47,282 bases of DNA from Lachnospiraceae bacterium (GTDB taxonomy: Bacteria > Bacillota > Clostridia > Lachnospirales > Lachnospiraceae), in NCBI GenBank assembly GCA_017548765.1, contig JAFYZH010000001.1, forward strand, positions 1-47,282. The letters are read 5' to 3'. Under the pieces are notes generated by a model. That model saw only the letters and a list, made by a program, of their open reading frames with translations, had not been told where the DNA came from and did no database searches. This document shows, piece by piece, positions 7,653-15,781 of this stretch. The translations under genes were made by a program, and so were the position numbers. The first letter of the stretch is position 1. Each line of letters starts with the position of its first letter.

Positions 7653-8814
7653 CTGTCTCTCCTCTTCGGCCTAAAAACGCATTCGTGTAAGCGGAAAATG
7701 CGCCCGGCAGGGCGAAGTGTTCCTTTAGCTCGCCGGCCTCGGCAAAGTACATGTTTTTTTCGGCCAATGCTTCGGCGTTGTAAGTGTCCGTTGTCTCGAC
7801 ATACAGGCCGATCATCTCCCACTCGATATGGGAAAATATATGTTTGCTCCGCAGTGCGAAGCATGCTTTCTTCGCGTTCAGTCCGATGTCCCCGAATAAG
7901 TTCTCGTACACCTTCAGCGCACGCTTTTCGGAAACTCCGCGTTCATAATCTTCCAACTGCTTCTGTGTGATGCAGGCGCCGGGATATTCGTATAGGCCCG
8001 CCAACAATCCCTGCCCGGGACGCTTATCGACCAGGACCTTTCCGTCCTGCACGAGGATCAGGATCACACGGTGTTCGATCCTCCTGGGCTTCGCCTTCGG
8101 CTTCACCGGCAGTTCGTTTTCGATCCCCAGCTTTCGCGCCTTGCAAAAGCCCTCCAACGGACATTTTCCGCACCTGGCCTCGCCGCCGGGAACGCAGATC
8201 GTCGCCCCCAGATCCATGAACGCCTGGTTGATGATCCCTGCGTTCTTCGCATAGGGCAAGATCTCGTCCAAAAGCCCGCTAAACGCATTTTTCGTGCTCT
8301 GCGCGGAAATATCCGCCCGGCTTCCCAAAAGGCGGGAAAGCACGCGTAAAACGTTTCCGTCGACGGCTGCTTTCGGCAGACCATACGCGATCGATGCGAT
8401 GGCGCCGGCCGTATACGGTCCGATGCCCGGAAGACTTAGCAACTGCTCCGGCTCCTTCGGAAGTTCCCCGCCGTATTCGTTCACCAGGACCTGCGCACAC
8501 TTTTTCAGGTTGCGCGCTCTGGAATAGTATCCCAGACCCTCCCAGAGTTTCATAAGACGGTCATCCGAAACTTCGGCCAATGCGTGAATATCCGGAAGTT
8601 CGCTGGTAAACCGCAGAAAATAGTCGATGACTGCGGTCACGCGCGTCTGCTGAAGCATGATCTCACTGATCCAGACGTGGTAAGGGTTCGGACATGCGAG
8701 ATCCCGCCAGGGCAGATTTCTATGTTCTGCCGCAAACCACGTATGAAATACGTCGAGAAATCTCTCTTTTTGTTCGATAAAACCCTGCCGGTCCAGGTCC
8801 GTGAATGCTTCCAT
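7639..8814 (-). CDS. mutY: A/G-specific adenine DNA glycosylase
   Basis: A protein of 391 residues. MutY removes adenine mispaired with 8-oxoguanine in base excision repair. Visible blocks are FAAEHRNLPWRD, the catalytic-glutamate segment SEIMLQQTRV, the helix-hairpin-helix LLSLPGIGPYTAGAIASIAYG and VDGNVLRVLSRL with the conserved Asp. A four-cysteine iron-sulfur loop (CVPGGEARCGKCPLEGFC) follows. The C-terminal 130 residues form the NUDIX-like domain that senses 8-oxoG. The first cysteine gap is seven residues, one more than the usual six. It starts one base after the aminopeptidase stop and is probably cotranscribed with it. Confidence 0.93.
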   Translation of the reverse strand: MEAFTDLDRQGFIEQKERFLDVFHTWFAAEHRNLPWRDLACPNPYHVWISEIMLQQTRVTAVIDYFLRFTSELPDIHALAEVSDDRLMKLWEGLGYYSRARNLKKCAQVLVNEYGGELPKEPEQLLSLPGIGPYTAGAIASIAYGLPKAAVDGNVLRVLSRLLGSRADISAQSTKNAFSGLLDEILPYAKNAGIINQAFMDLGATICVPGGEARCGKCPLEGFCKARKLGIENELPVKPKAKPRRIEHRVILILVQDGKVLVDKRPGQGLLAGLYEYPGACITQKQLEDYERGVSEKRALKVYENLFGDIGLNAKKACFALRSKHIFSHIEWEMIGLYVETTDTYNAEALAEKNMYFAEAGELKEHFALPGAFSAYTNAFLGRRGETDGSH

Positions 8815-8815
8815 C

Positions 8816-10624
8816 TTACTCCCCGATCTCCAACGGTCGTGTTACCTTCTTAAGCCAGATCCGCTCTTTTTCTCCCAGATGCGGTTCCATTGTATTATAT
8901 ACAAACGCGTGATATTCGTCAATCCGGCGAATGTCGGCCGGCTCGAGCAGCGACACGTCGATCGCGTCGCGGTCGAACGGCACATAGGTGACCGGTTCGA
9001 ACTTCAGCATGCGTCCGTAAACGGTGTCCATCGCCGGCAGGCAGAGGAGTTCGTTTTCCAGGCGGATGCCGTATTTTCCTTCTACATAAACGCCGGGTTC
9101 GTCCGTCGTGATCATGCCCGGTTTCAGCGCCACGATATCCTTCGAGTCCTCCCGAAGCATCCAACGGAAGGCATTCGGCCCCTCGTGCACACTGAGCGCA
9201 TAGCCGACGCCGTGGCCCGTGCCGCACAGATAGTCCACGCCCTGCTCCCACAGTGGTCCGCGCGCCAGGATGTCCAGGCCGTAGCCCGTCATGCCCTCGC
9301 GGAATACCGCCGACGACAACTGAAAATGTCCTTTCAGCGTCAGGGTATACATGCGCCTTTCCTCTTCCGTCAGCGGTCCCAGAACGATCGTACGCGTGAT
9401 ATCCGTCGTACCCGTCTTATAATGCCCGCCCGAATCGACCAGCAGGAAACCACTCGCATGCAGGGTCGCATTCGACGTCTCCGATGTACTGTAGTGCATC
9501 ATCGCGGCATTCGGTCCGTATGCCGATATCGTCTCGAAACTCAAGTCGATATGATCCGGACGTTCGCTCCGCAGCTTAAGCAGGCGGTCCTCCACGTCCC
9601 TCTCGGTCATCGAACCATCGGTAAATTCTTCTTTTATCTCACGCAGGAACGTGATCATCGCGACCGCGTCTTCCACGTGCGCTTTCTTTATATTAGCAAC
9701 TTCGGTGTCGTTTTTGATCGACTTCCATAAGGAGATCGGCAGCGTATCGTCGTACACGTGCGCATATTGCAATGCACTCTCATACAGTCTCGCATTGACC
9801 CGGGCCGAGTCCATCCAAACGATGTCTTCCGTCTTAAACCGCGCGAAGCTCTTGTAGATATCTTCGTACGGCGCGATCTTCACGCCATCCTCCTGAAGTT
9901 CCTTTTTCAATTTACTGTTCACTGCCTCGCGGGCAATGTACAACGTCGCGTCGTCGTTCGTCACGAGCACGAAGCACATCGCGACCGGAACATGCTTAAT
10001 ATCACTGCCGCGCAGATTGAGAAGCCAGGCCGCGCTCTCGAGCTCGCCGACCGCCACCGCAGTCACTTCCTCTTCCTTCATGCGCTCGCGCAGGCGTCGA
10101 AGTTTTGCCTTCGCGCTCTCACCCGCATAGCAGTCCTCCAGACGCCAGGCAGGGTTCGCCGGACGTTTCGGGCGGTCCTTCCAGATCGTCTCCGCAGGAT
10201 CGATGTCCAGGCGCAGGCTCGCTCCGCAGTCCTCACAGATCTCGGCAAGCTTCCGCTGCTCCGTCTTCGGGATCACATAGCCATTTGCCGCCAGAACACT
10301 GCCCGCACGCAGGTTTTTCTTCAAATAATCCAAGGTCGAGATCACGTCCTTCAGGCCCACCTTATACAACCGGATCCCGCTTCCCGCAAGTTCCTTCTCC
10401 GCCTGCACGTGGTACCGTCCGTCGGTCCACAGGCCGGCATCGTCACGCGTCACGATCAGCGTTCCGGCCGAGCCCGTAAACCCACTGAAGTAACGACGCA
10501 CCTGGTCGTGCGGCGCCACATATTCGGAATTATGGTCATCCGACGAAGGGATGAAAAACACATCCGTTTTCTCGCGTTTCATTAATTCGCGCAACTGTTT
10601 CAATCGCTCTGCAGCCTCACTCAT
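8816..10624 (-). CDS. Xaa-Pro aminopeptidase (aminopeptidase P, M24B)
   Basis: A protein of 602 residues with the three-domain layout of eukaryote-like aminopeptidase P: two creatinase-type N-terminal domains and a C-terminal pita-bread domain. Metal ligands are visible in VDSGGHYKTGTTDITRT (two Asp), GTGHGVGYALSVHEGP (His), ITTDEPGVYVEGKYGIRLENE (two Glu). It removes an N-terminal residue preceding proline in the cytoplasm. The frame is open 40 codons further upstream, but ATG 10624 has AAAGGGA at the right distance and lies downstream of a good promoter, so the shorter start is chosen. mutY follows immediately. Confidence 0.9.
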   Translation of the reverse strand: MSEAAERLKQLRELMKREKTDVFFIPSSDDHNSEYVAPHDQVRRYFSGFTGSAGTLIVTRDDAGLWTDGRYHVQAEKELAGSGIRLYKVGLKDVISTLDYLKKNLRAGSVLAANGYVIPKTEQRKLAEICEDCGASLRLDIDPAETIWKDRPKRPANPAWRLEDCYAGESAKAKLRRLRERMKEEEVTAVAVGELESAAWLLNLRGSDIKHVPVAMCFVLVTNDDATLYIAREAVNSKLKKELQEDGVKIAPYEDIYKSFARFKTEDIVWMDSARVNARLYESALQYAHVYDDTLPISLWKSIKNDTEVANIKKAHVEDAVAMITFLREIKEEFTDGSMTERDVEDRLLKLRSERPDHIDLSFETISAYGPNAAMMHYSTSETSNATLHASGFLLVDSGGHYKTGTTDITRTIVLGPLTEEERRMYTLTLKGHFQLSSAVFREGMTGYGLDILARGPLWEQGVDYLCGTGHGVGYALSVHEGPNAFRWMLREDSKDIVALKPGMITTDEPGVYVEGKYGIRLENELLCLPAMDTVYGRMLKFEPVTYVPFDRDAIDVSLLEPADIRRIDEYHAFVYNTMEPHLGEKERIWLKKVTRPLEIGE

Positions 10625-10659
10625 CGTACGTGATTCCCTTTCTGTTTTCCGGGGAAAAT

Positions 10660-10723
10660 GCGCCCCGTTTGCTCCGCATATTGTACCATAAATCGCGGTT
10701 TTTCGCAAGCGAGGCGCCCCGTT
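10660..10723 (-). promoter_or_regulatory. sigma-A promoter of the aminopeptidase-mutY operon, flanked by 10-bp direct repeats
   Basis: -35 TTGCGA (10703-10708), 17-bp spacer and -10 TACAAT (10680-10685). The 10-mer AACGGGGCGC occurs just upstream of the -35 (10714-10723) and again downstream of the start site (10660-10669), which could be operator half-sites. Confidence 0.65.
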
Positions 10724-10756
10724 CGCGTCTTCCATGAAAGGCACGGTTTGCCTGCC

Positions 10757-12556
10757 CTATTTGGTGTACTCCACTCTCCGCATGCGGTTGATGACCGCCA
10801 GCAGATCCAGCCTTCTGGGAAAGGCCAGATAACGGTCACAGCCCGGGAAGAGTTCAGAATAAACGGCATCCAGCCCCTTCTCTTCGATCTCCGCGTACAA
10901 GGCATCCAGCTCCGCCTCAAGATCGATCGTCTCCCGGTCGGGATCCGAAAACAGATCACCGCCGTGCTTGTTCTCCAGACGACGGATCATAAAACCGATC
11001 GCCGTTCTCTGGTCTTGACAGACGATGTCATGGATGGGGTTCGTGTCGATCTTCTCATCACCGATGATGATAAAACCGATGTCCGGGATCTCCAGTTTTT
11101 CGGGGCCGAATACCTTCGGATACGGCGTAAAGCCCTTCGTCCTCAGGATGCGATCCTGGCTCCAGTCTTCGATCTTCGGCACCTCGGACGCCTTGATCTC
11201 GCCGTTATTATGTACCGCATAGATTTCTTTCGCCCTCTCCGTTACGTTGTAGATCCGGTACTCATCCATCAGATAGACCTGGTCCGCAACTGCCAGATAT
11301 TCGCCGCTGCCGCCGATGACCAGGATCGTCGAAACACCGAGGGAAGTATAAAGTTCATTGACCCGCTCGGTAAACGGCGTGATGGGCTCCCTTCGGATCA
11401 GGTCCTTCATCAACGCGTCGCGGATCATAAAGTTGGTCGCGCTTCGGTCCTCATCGATCAGCAACAGCCGGCTGCCACCGTGAATGGCTTCCAAAATGTT
11501 TGCCGCCTGCGAGGTGGAGCCCGAAGCATGCTCCGTCCGAAACTCCGACGGATCGCCGCCGGGGATCCACGAGATGAACGGTGAGATGTCCAGCGCCATT
11601 ACACTTCGTCCGTCCTCCGCGGAGATCGACATGGCCAATGCATCGGTCACGCACAGTTCCCGGCCGTCCCCGAGGACGTGATCGTAGATCCCGGCCGATA
11701 TCGTATCCAGGACCGTCGATTTTCCGGAATAACCGCCGCCGGTGATGATGGTCACACCCTTTTTGATGCCCAGACCGCGGATCCCGCAAGCCTCGATCTC
11801 TTCCCCCGCGGGAGCCTGAAACGGCACTGCGCCCTCAAGCGCCATACCCGTCTTCGAATCTCTCGGAAGGATGCTTCCGTTCGCGATAAACGAAACATAC
11901 TCACTGCCCGCCAGCCACGCACGCAGGGCTTTCTGTTTTTTCGCAAGTTCGCTCACCTTCCGGCTTCTCTCACGGTCAAATCCATTGATGAACGAACGGA
12001 TCGCCATCGGGATGTTTTCGATCAGCCGAAATGACTTTTTCTTATCGTTTTTCTTCAGTTGTACCTGGATGCGCATACACAGGCACATCTGCGGCTCCCG
12101 GACCTCCTCGGCGCGGTAATACACGAGTGCGCAGCCGCCGACATTCCGATAACTCTTTCGGCAGCGCATCTCAAAATACGCTGAATTCCTCTTAAGGATC
12201 TCCCCGGCCGGATGCGCGGTATAATACCAGCCCGTTTGCTCCCGCGTTTTATGCCGGTTGTACAGTTCGTCGTTCAGATCCTCCAGATACGGAATAAACT
12301 GCCGGTAACAATCGTCCGCGACCGCCGTGCTGAAGTTGTCGATCCCCAGACACTCCGCCGGGATCATACATAAAAACGTCGGCCGGTCATAAAGTTCCCG
12401 GTTGGTCTTCTCGATCGTGAACGACAGATCGCCCGACCAGTACGTCGGATCGTTGATGTCTTTGCCGTCCGGACCCACGGCCAGTCCGGCATACATTCCT
12501 CTCCATTCTTTGGTTTCCTGTCCCATGGACCAAATAATACTTTTTAATCGGATCAA
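10757..12556 (-). CDS. ABC-class P-loop ATPase (PF09818-like)
   Basis: A protein of 599 residues resembling the predicted ABC-class ATPases of the COG3044 type. An N-terminal domain of about 240 residues precedes a P-loop, ITGGGYSGKSTVLDTI near residue 275. A Walker B-like SRLLLIDEDRSATNFMIRD follows near 365, then STILVIGGSGEYLAVADQVYLMD. It has no membrane segments or transporter partner, so it is probably a soluble ATPase; its role is not established. The start chosen is TTG at 12556 with AAGGG upstream; an ATG at 12526 lacks a clear ribosome site. No promoter is evident in its immediate upstream sequence, so it may depend on readthrough from the small unit at 12650-12883. Confidence 0.8.
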   Translation of the reverse strand: MIRLKSIIWSMGQETKEWRGMYAGLAVGPDGKDINDPTYWSGDLSFTIEKTNRELYDRPTFLCMIPAECLGIDNFSTAVADDCYRQFIPYLEDLNDELYNRHKTREQTGWYYTAHPAGEILKRNSAYFEMRCRKSYRNVGGCALVYYRAEEVREPQMCLCMRIQVQLKKNDKKKSFRLIENIPMAIRSFINGFDRERSRKVSELAKKQKALRAWLAGSEYVSFIANGSILPRDSKTGMALEGAVPFQAPAGEEIEACGIRGLGIKKGVTIITGGGYSGKSTVLDTISAGIYDHVLGDGRELCVTDALAMSISAEDGRSVMALDISPFISWIPGGDPSEFRTEHASGSTSQAANILEAIHGGSRLLLIDEDRSATNFMIRDALMKDLIRREPITPFTERVNELYTSLGVSTILVIGGSGEYLAVADQVYLMDEYRIYNVTERAKEIYAVHNNGEIKASEVPKIEDWSQDRILRTKGFTPYPKVFGPEKLEIPDIGFIIIGDEKIDTNPIHDIVCQDQRTAIGFMIRRLENKHGGDLFSDPDRETIDLEAELDALYAEIEEKGLDAVYSELFPGCDRYLAFPRRLDLLAVINRMRRVEYTK

Positions 12557-12591
12557 GTTTTCACCCTTTTAACCTTTCGTTGTCTACTCCT

Positions 12592-12613
12592 GACAGGTCA
12601 TAAACGTCCTGTC
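12592..12613 (-). other. hairpin in the leader of the ABC-class ATPase gene
   Basis: GACAGG and CCTGTC pair around a 10-nt loop about 35 bp before the ATPase start codon. No T run follows, so it is not an obvious terminator; it may be part of a regulated leader. Confidence 0.4.
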
Positions 12614-12649
12614 GTCTTCAGTTACGTATGTGTCCAACGAATTTCGGGC

Positions 12650-12677
12650 AAAAAAATACCGTGACAAACTGCCACGG
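12650..12677 (-). terminator. intrinsic terminator after the 20-codon ORF
   Basis: CCGTGGC/GTCACGG stem with a 5-nt loop, followed on the minus strand by TATTTTTTT. A second hairpin, GGCGG/CCGCC (12686-12701), lies just before it. Together they close a short transcript or act as an attenuator ahead of the ATPase gene. Confidence 0.8.
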
Positions 12678-12736
12678 AAATATAAGGCGGACGATCCCGC
12701 CTGCTATGGAACTATCGCAATATCAGCATCTATCAC

Positions 12737-12799
12737 TTAGTTCAATTCCCGAGGTAATGTTTCGATATTTCGTTTGCTCACTGTATTAAAGCCCTTCAT
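12737..12799 (-). CDS. 20-residue small ORF with strong ribosome-binding site (function unknown)
   Basis: ATG at 12799 is preceded by TAAAGGAGG with an 8-nt gap, one of the strongest Shine-Dalgarno sites in the window. The ORF encodes MKGFNTVSKRNIETLPRELN and then stops with TAA. The peptide is basic and polar, with no hydrophobic segment, cysteine or signal peptide. It sits alone between a consensus promoter and an intrinsic terminator, in the 410-bp gap between the ATPase and the sigma-factor gene. It could be a small protein, a leader peptide controlling the ATPase gene, or the translated part of a small RNA. I do not recognise the family. Confidence 0.6.
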   Translation of the reverse strand: MKGFNTVSKRNIETLPRELN

Positions 12800-12854
12800 G
12801 TCAATTACCTCCTTTACGAATTGAATCAAATATTTTCGTTACATGAACGCCTAC

Positions 12855-12890
12855 ACTATACCATGCAGTTTCGAAGGCGTCAAGCGTTTT
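12855..12890 (-). promoter_or_regulatory. near-consensus sigma-A promoter of the small ORF
   Basis: -35 TTGACG (12878-12883), exactly 17-bp spacer and -10 TATAGT (12855-12860), with a run of A residues directly upstream. The start would fall near 12848, giving a leader of about 48 nt and a transcript of about 200 nt. Confidence 0.8.
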
Positions 12891-12914
12891 TTTCGGAAAA
12901 TGCAGATATGGACA

Positions 12915-12946
12915 TAAAAAGGCGCCGGTCCCAAACCGACGCCTTT
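12915..12946 (-). terminator. intrinsic terminator of the sigma-factor gene
   Basis: AAAGGCGTCGGT and ACCGGCGCCTTT form a 12-bp stem with one wobble around a 5-nt loop, followed by TT and an AT-rich tail on the minus strand. It lies 22 bp past the sigma stop codon. Confidence 0.8.
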
Positions 12947-12967
12947 CGTAAAAGCAATCCCACTCTT

Positions 12968-14080
12968 TTAATCTTCGAGGTAGATCCTCAGGTTGCGCAT
13001 ATCCTTACTAGCGCGTAATCTGCGGAACGCCCGCATCTCGATCTGGCGGACACGTTCGCGTGTGATGTGGAGATAATCGCCGAGTTCTTCGAGCGTCCAC
13101 ATACGTCCGTCCGAGATCCCGTAACGCAGGAGCAATATCTCCTGTTCACGATCGGACAATACTTTCAATGCTTCGATGATATCGTCACGCAACATTCCGG
13201 TCTCGATGACATTGTCCTGGTTCTTCGATTTTTCATCCGGAACGAACTCTTGCAAAACGGAGTCTTCCTCGTCACCGACCGGCGTATCTAAGGATACCGC
13301 ATCGCCTCCGAGCGCCTGCAGGTTCGCCAGCCGATCCTGCGTGATATTCAACAACTTCGCCAGTTCTTCGTCACTCGGTTCTCTGCCGTTTTCACTGATA
13401 AAGGTCGCTTTCGTTTTCGACATGCGATGTAACAACTCGCGGATGTGGACCGGAAGCCGGATGATGCGGGACTGGTCTGCGATGGCCCGGATGATCGCCT
13501 GACGGATCCACCAGGTCGCATAGGTGCTGAATTTGTAGCCCTTCGTGTAGTCGAACTTCTCGACGGCACGGATCAGGCCGATGCTGCCTTCCTGGATCAG
13601 ATCCAGGAGAGCCATGTTGCTGCCGTGAACGTAGTGTTTCGCAACATTGACCACGAGACGAAGGTTTGCGTTGATCAGGCGCTGTTTGGCGTCTTCGTCG
13701 CCTTCCAGGACCTGCTTCGCTACTTCGATCTCCTCTTCTTTGGAAAGCAGAGGGATACGGCCGATCTCACGCAAGTACATGCGGATGGAGTCCGCTACGT
13801 ATTCCGGATCGATCTTCAGCATCTCTTCCGGATCCTCGCTGTATATATCGTCAAAATCGTCGTCTTCATAAACGTCAAAATCTGCATCCGAGTCCATCGA
13901 AAGCTCTTCGTCATCGATCAGGATGACTCCTGCCTTGTTCAAGGCTTTTTCGATCTCCGCCTTTTCTGCCCTACCGGGCTTCTCTTCATACATCATATTG
14001 ACCGTATCCATGTCGATCTGATTATCATTTTCTCTCGCGATCGCGATCAAAACATCGATATTTCCGTTGTTCTTGCTCAT
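12968..14080 (-). CDS. rpoD: RpoD-like sigma-70 factor (first of two)
   Basis: A protein of 370 residues. After an acidic N-terminal portion ([21 protein letters not shown]) come region 1.2 ([23 protein letters not shown]), region 2 ([50 protein letters not shown], written here in pieces), region 3 ([13 protein letters not shown]) and region 4 ([35 protein letters not shown]). These are the -10 and -35 reading domains of primary or group 2 sigma factors. The ATG at 14080 has AAAGGAG eight bases upstream and is preferred over 14101. A second RpoD-like gene lies at 19784, so which is the housekeeping factor is unclear. The 6S RNA gene lies just upstream on the same strand. Confidence 0.9.
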   Translation of the reverse strand: MSKNNGNIDVLIAIARENDNQIDMDTVNMMYEEKPGRAEKAEIEKALNKAGVILIDDEELSMDSDADFDVYEDDDFDDIYSEDPEEMLKIDPEYVADSIRMYLREIGRIPLLSKEEEIEVAKQVLEGDEDAKQRLINANLRLVVNVAKHYVHGSNMALLDLIQEGSIGLIRAVEKFDYTKGYKFSTYATWWIRQAIIRAIADQSRIIRLPVHIRELLHRMSKTKATFISENGREPSDEELAKLLNITQDRLANLQALGGDAVSLDTPVGDEEDSVLQEFVPDEKSKNQDNVIETGMLRDDIIEALKVLSDREQEILLLRYGISDGRMWTLEELGDYLHITRERVRQIEMRAFRRLRASKDMRNLRIYLED

Positions 14081-14145
14081 ACCCTCATCTCCTTTCCGCA
14101 TGTTTTCTGATAGACCATTCAGACCCCCCTTTTCCCGTTTTTAGG

Positions 14146-14345
14146 GTAAAAGAGAACCCGGAATGCCGTTTCTTGCTTTTTGACTCCTAGCCCCAGCTAG
14201 GTGGGTTTCCGCAACCAGACTTCTGACTTCCACTGCTACGGAGGCCTGTCATCCACCTGGCGATATAGGAATCCCGTATGTCAACATGTAGGTTCAAAAA
14301 TGCAAGCTTGTCGAACACCCCAGGCTCTACTTTATGATGGTCTTT
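14146..14345 (-). ncRNA. ssrS: 6S RNA
   Basis: This gap of about 390 bp holds a structured RNA on the minus strand. The 5' arm AGAGCCTGGGGTG (14316-14328) pairs over 13 positions with the 3' arm CATTCCGGGTTCT (14153-14165). The sequence next to the 5' arm, GTGTTCGACAAGC, closely resembles E. coli 6S (GATGTTCGCAAGC), and the 3' ACGGCATTCCGGG resembles its GGCGGCATCTCGG. Inside, GATTCCTA pairs with TAGGAGTC and an AGGTGG/CCACCT stem continues, giving the long stem with a central bubble that 6S RNA uses to mimic an open promoter and sequester sigma-A RNA polymerase. Ends are approximate. No clear terminator separates it from the sigma gene 66 bp downstream. Confidence 0.82.
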
Positions 14346-14357
14346 TTTCTTACTTAT

Positions 14358-14396
14358 ATAGTATACTGTTTTCTCGAAAATTGCAAGCACTTTTTT
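14358..14396 (-). promoter_or_regulatory. sigma-A promoter of 6S RNA with A-tract upstream box
   Basis: -35 TTGCAA (14381-14386), 17-bp spacer and -10 TACTAT (14358-14363). The 15-mer AAAAAAGTGCTTGCA (14382-14396) is identical to that at the tRNA-Leu promoter. Confidence 0.75.
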
Positions 14397-14473
14397 CTAA
14401 AAACTTTCTAAAATTCTCGAGATACTTCATACAAATACGGTTTTGATGAGTTATTTAGCTGTTTTTTCTCCTT

Positions 14474-15781
14474 CTACTGCACGGAATCGATGATCAAATC
14501 GTGTTTCTTCGGCGCTTTTTCACTAAAATGGTAGGCTTTCCGAAGTCCTTCGAGCGCCGCGGCCATCCGTTCTCCCTCTTCGGAAGCATACAAAACGGCC
14601 AATGTCTCTCCTTTTTCGACGCGATCGCCGGTCTTCTTACGCAAAACCAGGCCTGCTCCGAGGTCGATGACATCCTCTTTCGTCATGCGGCCGGCTCCGA
14701 GTAAGGAGGCTGCGATGCCGACCTGCTCGGTATCCATCCGGCTTACATAACCGGAAACATCGCTGATAAGCTCGTGACCGTATTTTGCAACTGCCAGCTT
14801 CTTCGTGTCGGAAATGACCGAAGGGTCTCCGCCCTGTGCAGCGATCAGTTTTCCGAACGTTTCCAGCGCCTTGCCTTCATCCAAAGCCTTCGTTGCAAGT
14901 TCGCGGCATGCATCCACACTGCCCTTTCCGGCCAATGAAAGCATGTGCGCCGCCAGTTCCAGGCACAATCTGCGCAGATCCGCAGGACCGCGTCCGGAAA
15001 GCGTTTCGATGGCTTCCAGAACTTCCAGGCTGTTGCCGACTGCAAACCCTAACGGAACGTCCATATCGGTGACCAGAGCCGAAACCTTACGGCCGGCCGC
15101 CTTTCCGATATCGACCATCACGCGGGCCAGTTCTTTTGCGTCCTTTTTATCCTTCATAAACGCGCCGCTGCCGCACTTTACATCGAGGACGATGCCGTTG
15201 CTACCCGCAGCGAGTTTTTTACTCATGATGGAGGATGCGATCAACGGAATGGAATCCACTGTCGAGGTGACATCCCGAAGCGCATACATTTTCTTATCTG
15301 CAGGGACCAGATTTCCGGTCTGTCCGGCGATCGCGATCCCGATCTGCCGTACCTGCTCCATAAAGCGATCCGTAGTAAGCGCGGTGGAAAATCCGGGGAT
15401 CGACTCCAGTTTGTCGATCGTTCCGCCGGTGTGCCCCAGGCCGCGTCCGCTCATCTTAGCGACCTTCACGCCGAGAGAGGCCACGAGCGGCGCTACGATC
15501 AGCGTCGTCTTATCGCCGACGCCGCCGGTACTGTGCTTATCCGCCTTAAAGCCGGGGATCGAGCGAAGATCGACCTGATCTCCCGAGGCGGCCATAGCCT
15601 TCGTCAGATGTGATACCTCGGCCTTATTCATGCCACAGAAGCACACAGCCATCATGAACGCGGACATTTGGTAATCCGGGATACGTCCTGAGACATATCC
15701 TTCGATCACAAAATCGATCTCCTCGTTCGTCAGTTTCTTTCCGTTTTTCTTTTTAGCGATCACATCCGGCATTCGTATCAT
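14474..15781 (-). CDS. pdp: pyrimidine-nucleoside (thymidine) phosphorylase
   Basis: A protein of 435 residues, the normal length. It begins MIRMPDVIAKKKNGKKLTNEE and contains the phosphate-binding KHSTGGVGDKTT near residue 81 and the signature MSGRGLGHTGGTIDKLESIPGF near 110. The enzyme splits thymidine, deoxyuridine or uridine into base and sugar 1-phosphate for salvage and carbon use. Its ATG overlaps the stop of the upstream cyclodeaminase gene (ATGA), so the two are translationally coupled. The wider substrate range of Gram-positive Pdp over DeoA is a family inference. Confidence 0.92.
   Translation of the reverse strand: MIRMPDVIAKKKNGKKLTNEEIDFVIEGYVSGRIPDYQMSAFMMAVCFCGMNKAEVSHLTKAMAASGDQVDLRSIPGFKADKHSTGGVGDKTTLIVAPLVASLGVKVAKMSGRGLGHTGGTIDKLESIPGFSTALTTDRFMEQVRQIGIAIAGQTGNLVPADKKMYALRDVTSTVDSIPLIASSIMSKKLAAGSNGIVLDVKCGSGAFMKDKKDAKELARVMVDIGKAAGRKVSALVTDMDVPLGFAVGNSLEVLEAIETLSGRGPADLRRLCLELAAHMLSLAGKGSVDACRELATKALDEGKALETFGKLIAAQGGDPSVISDTKKLAVAKYGHELISDVSGYVSRMDTEQVGIAASLLGAGRMTKEDVIDLGAGLVLRKKTGDRVEKGETLAVLYASEEGERMAAALEGLRKAYHFSEKAPKKHDLIIDSVQ

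Noticed and set aside
14187-14390. A 67-codon minus-strand ORF in the 6S region
   Set aside because: It runs through the paired arms and promoter of the 6S RNA, has no ribosome site and shows no protein-like composition.
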